DNA from: an uncultured Acidimicrobiaceae bacterium
GTDB taxonomy: Bacteria; Actinomycetota; Acidimicrobiia; Acidimicrobiales; MedAcidi-G1
Assembly (NCBI GenBank): GCA_913054115.1
Contig: CAJXIS010000072.1
Span: 1 to 8,984 of the forward strand
Reading direction: 5' to 3'
Length of the DNA stretch: 8,984 nucleotides
The notes below the pieces were generated by a model. It saw only the letters and a program-made list of their open reading frames with translations. It did no database searches and was not told the DNA's origin. The stretch's first letter is position 1. Each line of letters begins with the position of its first letter. Shown one piece after another: positions 1 through 6,589 of the stretch. The position numbers and the translations under genes were made by a program.

Positions 1-953
1 TTGCCCCAGGTCGCCTCGAACTTTGCCCTAGCCTCGTCGTCCTCGACGTCCTGGAAGCCTGGCAACTTGTTGGGCAGGGCGCCCATGTCGCCGCCACCCT
101 GCACGTTGTTCTGGCCGCGCAGCGGGCAGAGGCCCGATCCCCAGCGGCCCACATGGCCGGTGAGCAGGGACAGGTTGCAGAGCGACATGACGTTGTCGAC
201 GCCCGTGTGGTGCTCGGTGATGCCGAGCGTCCAGAGGATCTGGGCCATGGGCGCCGTGGCGTAGGCGTGCGCCATCTCGCGGATGGCCGCGGCCGGCACG
301 CCGGTGATCTCCTCGGTGTGTTCGAGGGTCCACTCGTCGACGTAGGCGACGAAATCGTCGTAGCCGGTGGTGGCCCGGTCGATGAACTCATGGTCGACGA
401 GGTCGGCGGCGATGATCTCACGGGCGACCCCGTGTGCGAGGGCGATGTCGGTGCCGACGTTGAGGCCCAGCCAGACGTCGGCGAACTTGGCCGACGCCGA
501 GCGACGTGGGTCGATCACCCACAGCCGGGCGCCGTTGCGGACGCCCTGGAGGACGTGGTGGAAGTAGATGGGGTGTGCGGCACGCGCGTTCGAGCCCCAT
601 TGGAGGATGACGTCGGTTACCTCGACCTCCTGGTACGACGAGGTCCCTCCGCCTGCTCCGAAGACCGTCGCCAGACCGACGACGCTGGGAGCGTGTCAAG
701 TTCGATTACAGCTGTCGATGTTGTTCGAGCCCACGACCGTGCGGGCGAAACGCTGGACGGCGTAGTTCACCTCGTTGGTCGTCTTCGAGCAGCTGAAGAT
801 GCCGAAGGCGGTCGGACCGTGGGCGTCGATGACGCTGCGGAATCCCGTGGCGGCGCGGTCGAGGGCCTCCTCCCAGGTGGCCTCCCGCAACTGGCCGTTC
901 TCCCTGACCATCGGCGTCGTCAGGCGCTTGCTCCCCTGGCGTGTCCGGCTCAT
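1..953 (-). CDS. fdhA: Selenocysteine-containing formate dehydrogenase alpha subunit (molybdopterin oxidoreductase), partial
   Basis: This gene encodes the Mo/W-bis-pterin catalytic subunit that oxidises formate to CO2. It runs off the left edge; 317 codons are visible. Residues 1-85 resemble the family from the LTTPMVR segment through NNIDSCNRT (about 77-85). Codon 86 is TGA (698-696), where relatives carry Sec or Cys. The frame then stays open to the edge, starting with HAPSVVGL (87-94) and including VIDPRRSASAKFADVW and, from R279, the formate dehydrogenase signature RGQNNVQGGGDMGALP. Sec86-His87 and R279 match the E. coli FdhF U-H pair and its conserved active-site Arg, as I recall that protein. 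ATG 953 is the only start codon in frame after the TAG at 1016-1014. It is preceded by GGGGGA at 963-958. The usual N-terminal [4Fe-4S] domain with its Cys motif (about 55 residues) is absent. The gene lies 100 bp behind caiD on the same strand and may share its transcript. Family assignment is secure; physiological role is inferred. Confidence 0.9.
655..698 (-). promoter_or_regulatory. UGA selenocysteine codon and bacterial SECIS hairpin
   Basis: The UGA codon is at 698-696. Eleven nucleotides later a 7-bp stem forms between CGUCGUC (684-678) and GGCGACG (672-666), with one U-G wobble, closing the five-base loop GGUCU (677-673). A lower helix CUCC (691-688) with GGAG (659-656) can extend it across an internal loop. 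The loop GGUCU occupies bases 22-26 counted from the U of UGA, the same register and loop sequence as I recall for E. coli fdhF, where it binds SelB. One difference is that base U17, bulged in E. coli, can pair here. The hairpin also encodes the conserved residues VVGL, so part of the sequence conservation is due to the protein. Confidence 0.85.
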
Positions 954-957
954 CGCG

Positions 958-963
958 TCCCCC
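958..963 (-). promoter_or_regulatory. Ribosome binding site deciding the fdhA start
   Basis: GGGGGA ends four bases before ATG 953. The context GGGGGACGCG-ATG-AG closely resembles that of caiD (GGGGGACGC-ATG-AG). This supports initiation at 953 even though the predicted protein lacks the usual N-terminal domain. Confidence 0.55.
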
Positions 964-971
964 GTTGTCGG

Positions 972-999
972 TCGTCGGGCGGCACCCTCGTCGGGCGGC
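972..999. repeat. 12-bp direct repeat upstream of fdhA
   Basis: The plus-strand sequence TCGTCGGGCGGC occurs at 972-983 and again, exactly, at 988-999, a 16-bp period. It lies in the 100-bp gap between caiD and fdhA, 19 to 46 bp before the fdhA start codon. It could be a regulator site placed close to one and a half helical turns apart, or a chance duplication in GC-rich DNA. I see no convincing -35/-10 pair in this gap. Confidence 0.4.
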
Positions 1000-1053
1000 T
1001 CCCGGTCGAAAACCTAGCGCAGTCGACGCTATTCCGATTTCCTGTTGGTGGGC

Positions 1054-1836
1054 CTACCGACCCTGCCAGTGGGGATCACGTTTTTCGGTGAACGCCCGCG
1101 GCCCTTCGTCGGCGTCCTCGGAGGCCAACATCCGCTCATAGGCGTCGAGTCGACCGGACCGGAGGTGGACGAACGCCTCGTCGAGGGTGCGTGCGCTCGT
1201 CTCCCGGTCGACCGCCATGACGGCCTCGACGGCGAGCGGCGCCGACGCCACGATGCGCCCGGCCAGGGCACGGGCCTCGTCCATCAGCCGGTCGGCGGGG
1301 ACGACGGCGTTGACGAGTCCCCACCGCAGCGCCTCGTCGGCCGCCAGCCGTCGACCTGCGTACAGGACCTCGTTGGCGACCACCCGAGGCAGGATCCGCG
1401 GGAGCCTGATCGCCCCCGCATCCGGGATGATCCCCAGGCCGGTCTCGGGGAGGAAGAAGGCGGCATGGTCGGCGGCGACCACGAGGTCGGCGGCCATGGC
1501 GATCTCGAAGCCTCCGCCCACGGCCAGGCCGTTGACGGCGCAGATCACCGGCTTGTTCCTCTCTGGGAGTTCGGGAAATCCGCCGAATCCGCCCTCGCCG
1601 TAGTCGGCCTCGAACGCCTCGCCACCGGCTGCGGCGCCGAGGTCCCATCCGGCCGAGAAGAACCGCTCGCCGGCGCCCGTGAAGATGGCGACGCGCAACC
1701 CGGGGTCGTCCCGGAAATCTGCGAAGACCCTGCCCAACTCCCGGCTGGTGGCAGCGTCGATCGCGTTGGCCTTGGGCCGGTCGAGCACGACCTCGAGCAC
1801 CCCGTCGCTGCAGGTCGCGGTCACGGGGCCACTCAT
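1054..1836 (-). CDS. caiD: Crotonobetainyl-CoA hydratase (carnitinyl-CoA dehydratase), CaiD-like
   Basis: This is a crotonase-superfamily enzyme of 260 aa (E. coli CaiD is 261). It would reversibly hydrate crotonobetainyl-CoA to L-carnitinyl-CoA in the cytoplasm. Resemblance to CaiD is close along the whole length as I recall it: LDRPKANAIDA (18-28), the oxyanion-hole segments FFSAGWDL (59-66) and NGLAVGGGFE (102-111), and the C-terminal SEDADEGPRAFTEKRDP. Glu111 and Glu131 fall at the numbers I recall for the two catalytic glutamates of E. coli CaiD. The start at 1836 is fixed by GGAGG at 1848-1844 and by an ATGA overlap with the stop of the upstream CoA ligase, which implies translational coupling. 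Neighbouring carnitine dehydrogenase and CdhC genes strengthen the specific assignment. A general enoyl-CoA hydratase is the alternative, but the CaiD-specific similarity makes it less likely. Confidence 0.88.
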   Translation of the reverse strand: MSGPVTATCSDGVLEVVLDRPKANAIDAATSRELGRVFADFRDDPGLRVAIFTGAGERFFSAGWDLGAAAGGEAFEADYGEGGFGGFPELPERNKPVICAVNGLAVGGGFEIAMAADLVVAADHAAFFLPETGLGIIPDAGAIRLPRILPRVVANEVLYAGRRLAADEALRWGLVNAVVPADRLMDEARALAGRIVASAPLAVEAVMAVDRETSARTLDEAFVHLRSGRLDAYERMLASEDADEGPRAFTEKRDPHWQGR

Positions 1837-3857
1837 GCGTCCCCCTCCTCGATGGTGACGAGAGCATCGGCGACGACCGCCCCCGATGGACGGGCCAGCA
1901 GCGGGTTGACCTCGACCTCGATGAGTTCCGGCTTCTCGGACACGAGGCGTTGCAGCTGCTCCACGACCGCGATGATCGCATCGATGTCGGCCGCTGGTCG
2001 ACCACGGTGCCCGGAGAGCATGGGGCCGACGGCGAGGCCGGCGAGCGCACGGCGTATGTCGGCGGCATCGACGGGAAGCAGCAACGACACCGTGTCGTGC
2101 ACGACCTCGACGAGCGTGCCGCCAGCGCCGAGCGTCAGCAGCCATCCGACCGGTGGCTCGCGTCGGATGTCCACCAGCAGTTCGGTGACGGCATCCCCCA
2201 CGTATTCCTCGACGAGGACGCAGCCACCCAGCTGCCCTGCCGCCCCCGCCACGGCCCCCCCGTCACGCAGGTCGAGGAAGACGCCGCCCATGTCGCTCTT
2301 GTGGGCGGCGCCGGTCGCCTTGACGACGACCGGATAGCCGACCCGGTCGGCAGCGTCGGGAGCGTCGGCAGCATCGACCTCCTCGCCGGTGGGAACCGGC
2401 AGCCCGGCTTCGGCGAGAAGGCGCTTGGCGGCGCCCTCGTGCAGCGTCGCAACGCCGCCGACCGGCCGCTCGACGGCCGTCGGAATCTCCGATGGCACGT
2501 GCCTGCCCCATCGTGCGGCTGCCTCGAGGCCGAGGAGGGCGGCATCGACGCCGCGCACCGGCAGCAGCCCCTGCTCGACCGAGGCCGCCTCGACCGGCGC
2601 CGGAAGGTTCTCGGCCAGCGAGCCGACGACCAGCCCCGGGGTTCCCGTGGTCCGACTGGCACGACCGAAGGCCCGCAGCGTCGGCCACCAACTCGAGTCG
2701 TCGAGGCCCTCCCTCGGGAAGTCGATCACCAGCATCGCCGCATCGGACGGCCCGTCCAGCACCGCCGTGAAGCAGTCGACCAGGCGTGCCTCGTCGCCCC
2801 ATATGAAGGTGTGGTAGTCGAGCGGATTCGAGATCGCGACGAACTCGGACAGGGTGTCCGCGATCCGCTCTGCCTGATCCGTGTCGAAGCCCGGGAACTC
2901 GACGTCGAGGGACTCGGCACGGTCGGCGACGACGGACGCCTCGCCGCCGGAACAGCTCATGCTCACGAGACGGTTCCCCGCAAGCGGCCCCACGGCATCG
3001 AGCACCTGGAGGGTGTCGAGAAGCTCGGGGATCGACCGGACCCGGTGCACGCCGAGCCGCTCGAACAGCGCCTCATAGGCAGCGTCGCTGCCGACGATGG
3101 ATCCCGTGTGCGAAACGGCGATCTCGGCACCGGCCGACGACGAACCGGTCTTGAGGGCGACGACCGGTATGCCACGAGCCGAGGCCACCGCACAGGCCGC
3201 TGCGAACCGCTCGATGTCGTGCAATGCCTCGACATGGAGTCCGATGCCCGTCACCGACTCGTCGACGACCAGCGCCTCGACACAGACCTCGATGCCGATG
3301 GACGCCTGGTTCCCGAGGGTCAGCAGGTGGGCGATCGGCATCGGCCGGGTCTGCATCGTCAGGTTGAGGCCGATGTTGCCGCTCTGGGTCACGAGGGCGA
3401 TGCCCCGTCCGGTGCGGGACAGCCCCTGCTGGTCGGGCCACAGGGCGGCGCCCACCGTTGCCGAGATGGTCCCGTAGCAGTTCGGGCCAACCACCGGCAT
3501 GTCGCCGGCGGCGGCGACCAGGTCGCGCTGGAGTGCGATGCCCTCCCCGCCGACCTCGGCGAATCCGGAGGCGTAGCAGACGGCCGCTCCGGCACCCATC
3601 GCCGCCAGGCTGGCGACCACATCGACGGTGGCGTGCCGGTTCACGGCGACGAGGGCTGCGTCCGGCGCCCCCGGAAGTTCGTCGACACTCGAAAACGCCG
3701 GCAGGCCACACACCTCGGTCCTGGTCGGGTGCACCGGCCAGAGGTCGCCCTCGAAGCCGAGCGCCAGGCACTGCTCGATGGCGATCTCTGCGGGGCGACC
3801 GCCGACGAACGCCAGCGACTGCGGTGCGAACAACCGCCCGAGCGAGCCCCGAACCAT
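1833..3857 (-). CDS. NDP-forming acyl-CoA synthetase, fused alpha-beta subunits; candidate gamma-butyrobetaine/crotonobetaine-CoA ligase
   Basis: This 674-aa protein belongs to the ADP-forming acyl-CoA synthetase family, which links an acid to CoA with ATP through a phosphohistidine. In order it has a CoA-binding Rossmann domain (about 6-135, FAPQSLAFVGG), a succinyl-CoA-ligase-like domain (about 150-290) with the phosphohistidine motif SHTGS (His250), a second ligase-like segment (about 295-450), and a C-terminal ATP-grasp domain (about 470-670). The last contains VVKATGAAHKSDMGG (Lys513, His519), LVEEYV, LGAGGTLVEV and EVEVNPLL. ATG 3857 is chosen because it places the Rossmann motif 15-20 residues in and starts 13 bp after the preceding gene's stop. 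The further ATG at 3959 would overlap that gene by 89 bp. The stop overlaps the caiD start. Family is secure. The substrate is inferred from context: it may replace the AMP-forming CaiC or BcoC-type ligases in activating a trimethylammonium acid. Confidence 0.82.
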   Translation of the reverse strand: MVRGSLGRLFAPQSLAFVGGRPAEIAIEQCLALGFEGDLWPVHPTRTEVCGLPAFSSVDELPGAPDAALVAVNRHATVDVVASLAAMGAGAAVCYASGFAEVGGEGIALQRDLVAAAGDMPVVGPNCYGTISATVGAALWPDQQGLSRTGRGIALVTQSGNIGLNLTMQTRPMPIAHLLTLGNQASIGIEVCVEALVVDESVTGIGLHVEALHDIERFAAACAVASARGIPVVALKTGSSSAGAEIAVSHTGSIVGSDAAYEALFERLGVHRVRSIPELLDTLQVLDAVGPLAGNRLVSMSCSGGEASVVADRAESLDVEFPGFDTDQAERIADTLSEFVAISNPLDYHTFIWGDEARLVDCFTAVLDGPSDAAMLVIDFPREGLDDSSWWPTLRAFGRASRTTGTPGLVVGSLAENLPAPVEAASVEQGLLPVRGVDAALLGLEAAARWGRHVPSEIPTAVERPVGGVATLHEGAAKRLLAEAGLPVPTGEEVDAADAPDAADRVGYPVVVKATGAAHKSDMGGVFLDLRDGGAVAGAAGQLGGCVLVEEYVGDAVTELLVDIRREPPVGWLLTLGAGGTLVEVVHDTVSLLLPVDAADIRRALAGLAVGPMLSGHRGRPAADIDAIIAVVEQLQRLVSEKPELIEVEVNPLLARPSGAVVADALVTIEEGDA

Positions 3858-3870
3858 CACGGATGGGCGC

Positions 3871-5031
3871 TCAGGACCCGAGGGGCCGCAGCAGTTGCCG
3901 GCTGACGATGTGCCGCTGGATCTCGCTGGTGCCGTCCCAGATGCGGTCGACCCGGGCATCCCGCCAGATGCGTTCGAGCGGCAACTCGTCCATCAGGCCC
4001 ATGCCGCCGAGGATCTGGATGGCCTCGTCGGCGACGAACTGCAGCATCTCGGTGGCCGAGATCTTCGCCATGGCCGCATCGCCGTCGGTCATCCGTCCCT
4101 CGTCCATGAGCCAGGCCGACCGGTACGTCATGAGTTCGGCCTCGACGAGCTTGGTCTGCATGTCGGCGAGCTTGAACGACACGCCCTGGAACCTGCCGAT
4201 CTTCTGGCCGAACTGCTCCCGGTCCGCAGCCCACTCCAGCGCCACCCGGAACGCCCGGTCGGCACGGCCGAGGGCGATGGCCGCCACCTGCAGCCGGGTG
4301 GCACCGAGCCATTCGTTGGCCACCTCGAAGCCGCGGTGCTCCTCACCGAGGACCTTCGACGCCGGCACCCGACAGTCGTCGAAGTTGAGGATCATGTTGT
4401 GGTAGCCGCGGTTCGAGACGCAGTTGTAGCCGGGAACGACCTCGAGTCCGGCCGTGTCGTGGTCGACGAGAAACGACGTGATCAGCTTCTTCGGACCCCT
4501 CGCCGTGTCCTCCTCGCCGGTGGCGGCGAACAGGATCGTGTAGTCGGCGAGATCGGCGTGGCTGATGAAGTGCTTGGTGCCGTTGATGACGTAGTCGTCG
4601 CCATCCCGCTCGGCTCGGCACGACATGCCCCTGACGTCCGAGCCGGCGCCGGGCTCGCTCATGGCGAGGCAGTCGACCCGCTCACCCCGGATCGTCGGCA
4701 GCAGGTACTCGTCGACCTGGTCGCCGATACATGCCCGGAGGATGTTGGACGGCCGGGCGACGATGTAGTGGAGGGCGTACTGCGTCCAGCCGAAGGCACG
4801 GTCGACCATCGCCATCGTGACGTTGTCGAGGCCTCCCCCGCCGAGATCGGCCGGCATGTTGGCGGCGTAGATTCCGGCGGCGAGTGACCGGTCGCGTATC
4901 TGTTCGACGAGTTCCGGCGGCACGTCGCCGAGGCGTTCGACCTCGTCCTCGTACGGGAGAAGCTCGCGTTCGACGAACGTCCGGACGGTGTCGACGATCA
5001 TTTCCTGCTCGTCGGAGGGTGCGAAGTCCAT
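3871..5031 (-). CDS. Acyl-CoA dehydrogenase, candidate gamma-butyrobetainyl-CoA dehydrogenase
   Basis: This FAD-dependent acyl-CoA dehydrogenase has 386 aa, normal for the family, and would pass electrons to ETF. The N-terminal helical domain opens with DEQEMIVDTVRTFVEREL. The flavin-binding beta-domain contains AMSEPGAGSDVRG (123-135) and NGTKHFISHAD (150-160). The C-terminal domain has REQFGQKIGRFQ (271-282), QILGGMGLM (339-347) and DRIWDGTSEIQ (362-372). Asp366 takes the place of the catalytic Glu of the common YEGTSEIQ motif. GGGAG lies about six bases before ATG 5031, and the gene begins 15 bp after the carnitine dehydrogenase stop. Between that gene and a CaiD it probably converts gamma-butyrobetainyl-CoA to crotonobetainyl-CoA. 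Reduction in the other direction, as in E. coli CaiA, is possible but less likely in what looks like an oxidative pathway. Family certain; substrate inferred. Confidence 0.85.
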   Translation of the reverse strand: MDFAPSDEQEMIVDTVRTFVERELLPYEDEVERLGDVPPELVEQIRDRSLAAGIYAANMPADLGGGGLDNVTMAMVDRAFGWTQYALHYIVARPSNILRACIGDQVDEYLLPTIRGERVDCLAMSEPGAGSDVRGMSCRAERDGDDYVINGTKHFISHADLADYTILFAATGEEDTARGPKKLITSFLVDHDTAGLEVVPGYNCVSNRGYHNMILNFDDCRVPASKVLGEEHRGFEVANEWLGATRLQVAAIALGRADRAFRVALEWAADREQFGQKIGRFQGVSFKLADMQTKLVEAELMTYRSAWLMDEGRMTDGDAAMAKISATEMLQFVADEAIQILGGMGLMDELPLERIWRDARVDRIWDGTSEIQRHIVSRQLLRPLGS

Positions 5032-5046
5032 GGGAGGCTCCCGGTG

Positions 5047-6528
5047 TCAGCCGAGTGACATGACCCGACCCACCTGGGGTGGGACGGGAAGGTCGGCGTG
5101 GGCGGTGGCGATCGCAGCCAGGGCGGCTGCCGGTCGGTCGAGGATCGGAGCGGTTCGGGCATCGTCGGTGTCGACGTGGAGCAGCATCTGTTCGGTCGTG
5201 GCCAACTGGACACCGGTCTCCGCATGTTTCATCGAGTGGAAGAGGTGGAGCCGCTTGGCATCGACGCCGAGCACCTGCGTCGCGATGCGGAGCGGGTCGC
5301 CGAGTGATGCCTCCTTCACGAAGTTGATGTGCGTCTCGGCCGTGAAGAAGGTGTTGCCGGACGAGCGGTAGTCCTCGTCCATGCCGATGAAGCGGAACAA
5401 CCTGTCGGAGGCCCACCCGAAGGCGGTCAGGAACGCCCATTCGGACATGTGGCCGTTGTAGTCGACCCAGTCGGGTTCGACCTCGCCGCGGTAGAGGTCG
5501 AGCGGGGCGGCCACATCGTCGCCATCGGCCCAGGGAGCCGGCATCGACGCTGCGTGGATACGGGCCTCCCGTTCGGCGACGATCCGTCCCGCCCCGAGGT
5601 CGAGCGGTCGCAGGGAGCGCATCACGTTGATGACGTAGTCGTCGCGCAGGCGTTCCAACTCGTCGATCGAACGGCCATCGGCCTGCTCGTGGCAGCCGTC
5701 GGCCATCGACTCGATCAGGTCGTCGGTGAGCTCGGGGGCGACCAGCTTCGTCCACGGCAGCTTCAGGGCGGGGCCGAACTGGTGGAGAGTGTGCCGCATG
5801 CCCCGCTCGCCGCCGGCCAGGTGGAACGTGAGGTTGGTGCCCATCCCGGCCCAGCGCAGTCCCGGCCCGTAGGTGATGGCGTCATCCAGTTCGGCCGTCG
5901 TGGCGACGCCGTCGTTGACCAGGTGGAGCACCTCCCGCCAGAGAGCCTCCTGGAGCCGGTCGGCGAGGTAGCCCTCGATCTCGGTACGCACCACCAGCGG
6001 ATGCATCACGAGGTCGTCGTAGTGGGCGATGGCCGCGTCGACTGCCTGCTGCGAGGTCTGCCCGCCGGCCACGATCTCGACCAGCGGCAACAGGTGGACG
6101 GGGTTGAAGGGGTGGCCGATCAGGACCCGCTCGGGGTGCTCGCACCCCTCCTGGAGATGGGTCGGAAGCAGGCCGGACGAACTGGAGGCGATGACGACCT
6201 CGGCTCCCGAATGGGCGGCCAAGGCCTGGATGAGTGGCCGCTTGACCTCTTCCCGCTCGGGTGCGCTCTCCTGGATCCAGTCGACCCGGGCTGCCAGGTC
6301 CTCGGCGGTCGCCGCGAACTCGAGGCGCCGGCGATCGGCCCCCGGGAACAACCCGAGCCTTGTCGCAGAGGGCCACGCCCGCTCGACGGCGGCACGCAGG
6401 CGCTCCTCGGCCCCCGGGGCGGGGTCCCAGGCCACGACGTCGTGGCCCCGGGCCAACGACCGGACCGCCCATCCGGCGCCGATGACGCCGGTCCCCACGA
6501 CCCCGATCGTTCGCGTCACTTCGGTCAT
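5047..6528 (-). CDS. cdhA: Bifunctional L-carnitine dehydrogenase / betainyl-CoA thioesterase
   Basis: This 493-aa fusion joins a 3-hydroxyacyl-CoA-dehydrogenase-like half to a hotdog thioesterase. The NAD-binding Rossmann fold starts at residue 7 with GVVGTGVIGAG (9-19). HPFNPVHLLPLVEIV (139-153) holds the family's His-Glu dyad as His139 and Glu151, 12 residues apart as in relatives. The 3HCDH C-terminal domain covers about 187-300. From about 345 a hotdog domain follows with DWVDYNGHMSEWAF (353-366), typical of 4HBT-type thioesterases. The first half would oxidise L-carnitine to 3-dehydrocarnitine; the second would release glycine betaine from betainyl-CoA after CdhC acts. The same fusion is known for carnitine dehydrogenases of several bacteria, whereas Pseudomonas keeps them as separate cdhA and cdhB. 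AGGAGGGG (6546-6539) precedes ATG 6528 with a rather long spacing of 10 bp. The gene follows cdhC by 61 bp. The neighbourhood makes another 3-hydroxyacid substrate unlikely. Confidence 0.88.
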   Translation of the reverse strand: MTEVTRTIGVVGTGVIGAGWAVRSLARGHDVVAWDPAPGAEERLRAAVERAWPSATRLGLFPGADRRRLEFAATAEDLAARVDWIQESAPEREEVKRPLIQALAAHSGAEVVIASSSSGLLPTHLQEGCEHPERVLIGHPFNPVHLLPLVEIVAGGQTSQQAVDAAIAHYDDLVMHPLVVRTEIEGYLADRLQEALWREVLHLVNDGVATTAELDDAITYGPGLRWAGMGTNLTFHLAGGERGMRHTLHQFGPALKLPWTKLVAPELTDDLIESMADGCHEQADGRSIDELERLRDDYVINVMRSLRPLDLGAGRIVAEREARIHAASMPAPWADGDDVAAPLDLYRGEVEPDWVDYNGHMSEWAFLTAFGWASDRLFRFIGMDEDYRSSGNTFFTAETHINFVKEASLGDPLRIATQVLGVDAKRLHLFHSMKHAETGVQLATTEQMLLHVDTDDARTAPILDRPAAALAAIATAHADLPVPPQVGRVMSLG

Positions 6529-6544
6529 GCGTGTGGTGCCCCTC

Positions 6545-6562
6545 CTGGTCGTGCTGGTCGTG
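6545..6562. repeat. Tandem duplication of a 9-mer at the cdhA leader
   Basis: CTGGTCGTG is present twice without a gap (6545-6553 and 6554-6562) in the 61-bp spacer between cdhC and cdhA. On the coding strand it reads CACGACCAG twice, and the second copy runs into the cdhA Shine-Dalgarno AGGAGG (6546-6541). Slippage duplication is the simplest origin; an effect on translation is not shown. Confidence 0.45.
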
Positions 6563-6589
6563 GCGGCGTCGAGGTCCGTGCCCGGGGGT

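Noticed and set aside
696..953. Reading the fdhA front part as an 85-aa gene, or the whole as a pseudogene with a nonsense mutation
   Set aside because: The stop is UGA at the precise Sec position, the frame is intact on both sides, and a SECIS-like hairpin with loop GGUCU follows. Nonsense mutation is less likely than Sec coding, although not excluded without selB/selC.
153..1091. A 312-codon plus-strand open frame over the fdhA region
   Set aside because: It is antisense to recognisable formate dehydrogenase sequence, extends across the gene boundary and shows no family features.
1837..2145. Longer caiD start giving 363 aa
   Set aside because: The extra residues are out-of-frame sequence of the CoA ligase and low-complexity Arg-rich. 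The length and N-terminus from 1836 match CaiD.
1950..3905. A 651-codon plus-strand open frame
   Set aside because: It lies wholly opposite the CoA ligase, which has clear family motifs. The frame's protein is rich in Arg, Asp and Gly with no recognisable domain, as expected for an antisense frame in GC-rich DNA.
3858..3959. Longer CoA ligase start giving 708 aa
   Set aside because: It would overlap the acyl-CoA dehydrogenase by 89 bp, and the added Ser/Gly/Pro-rich residues are unlike the family.
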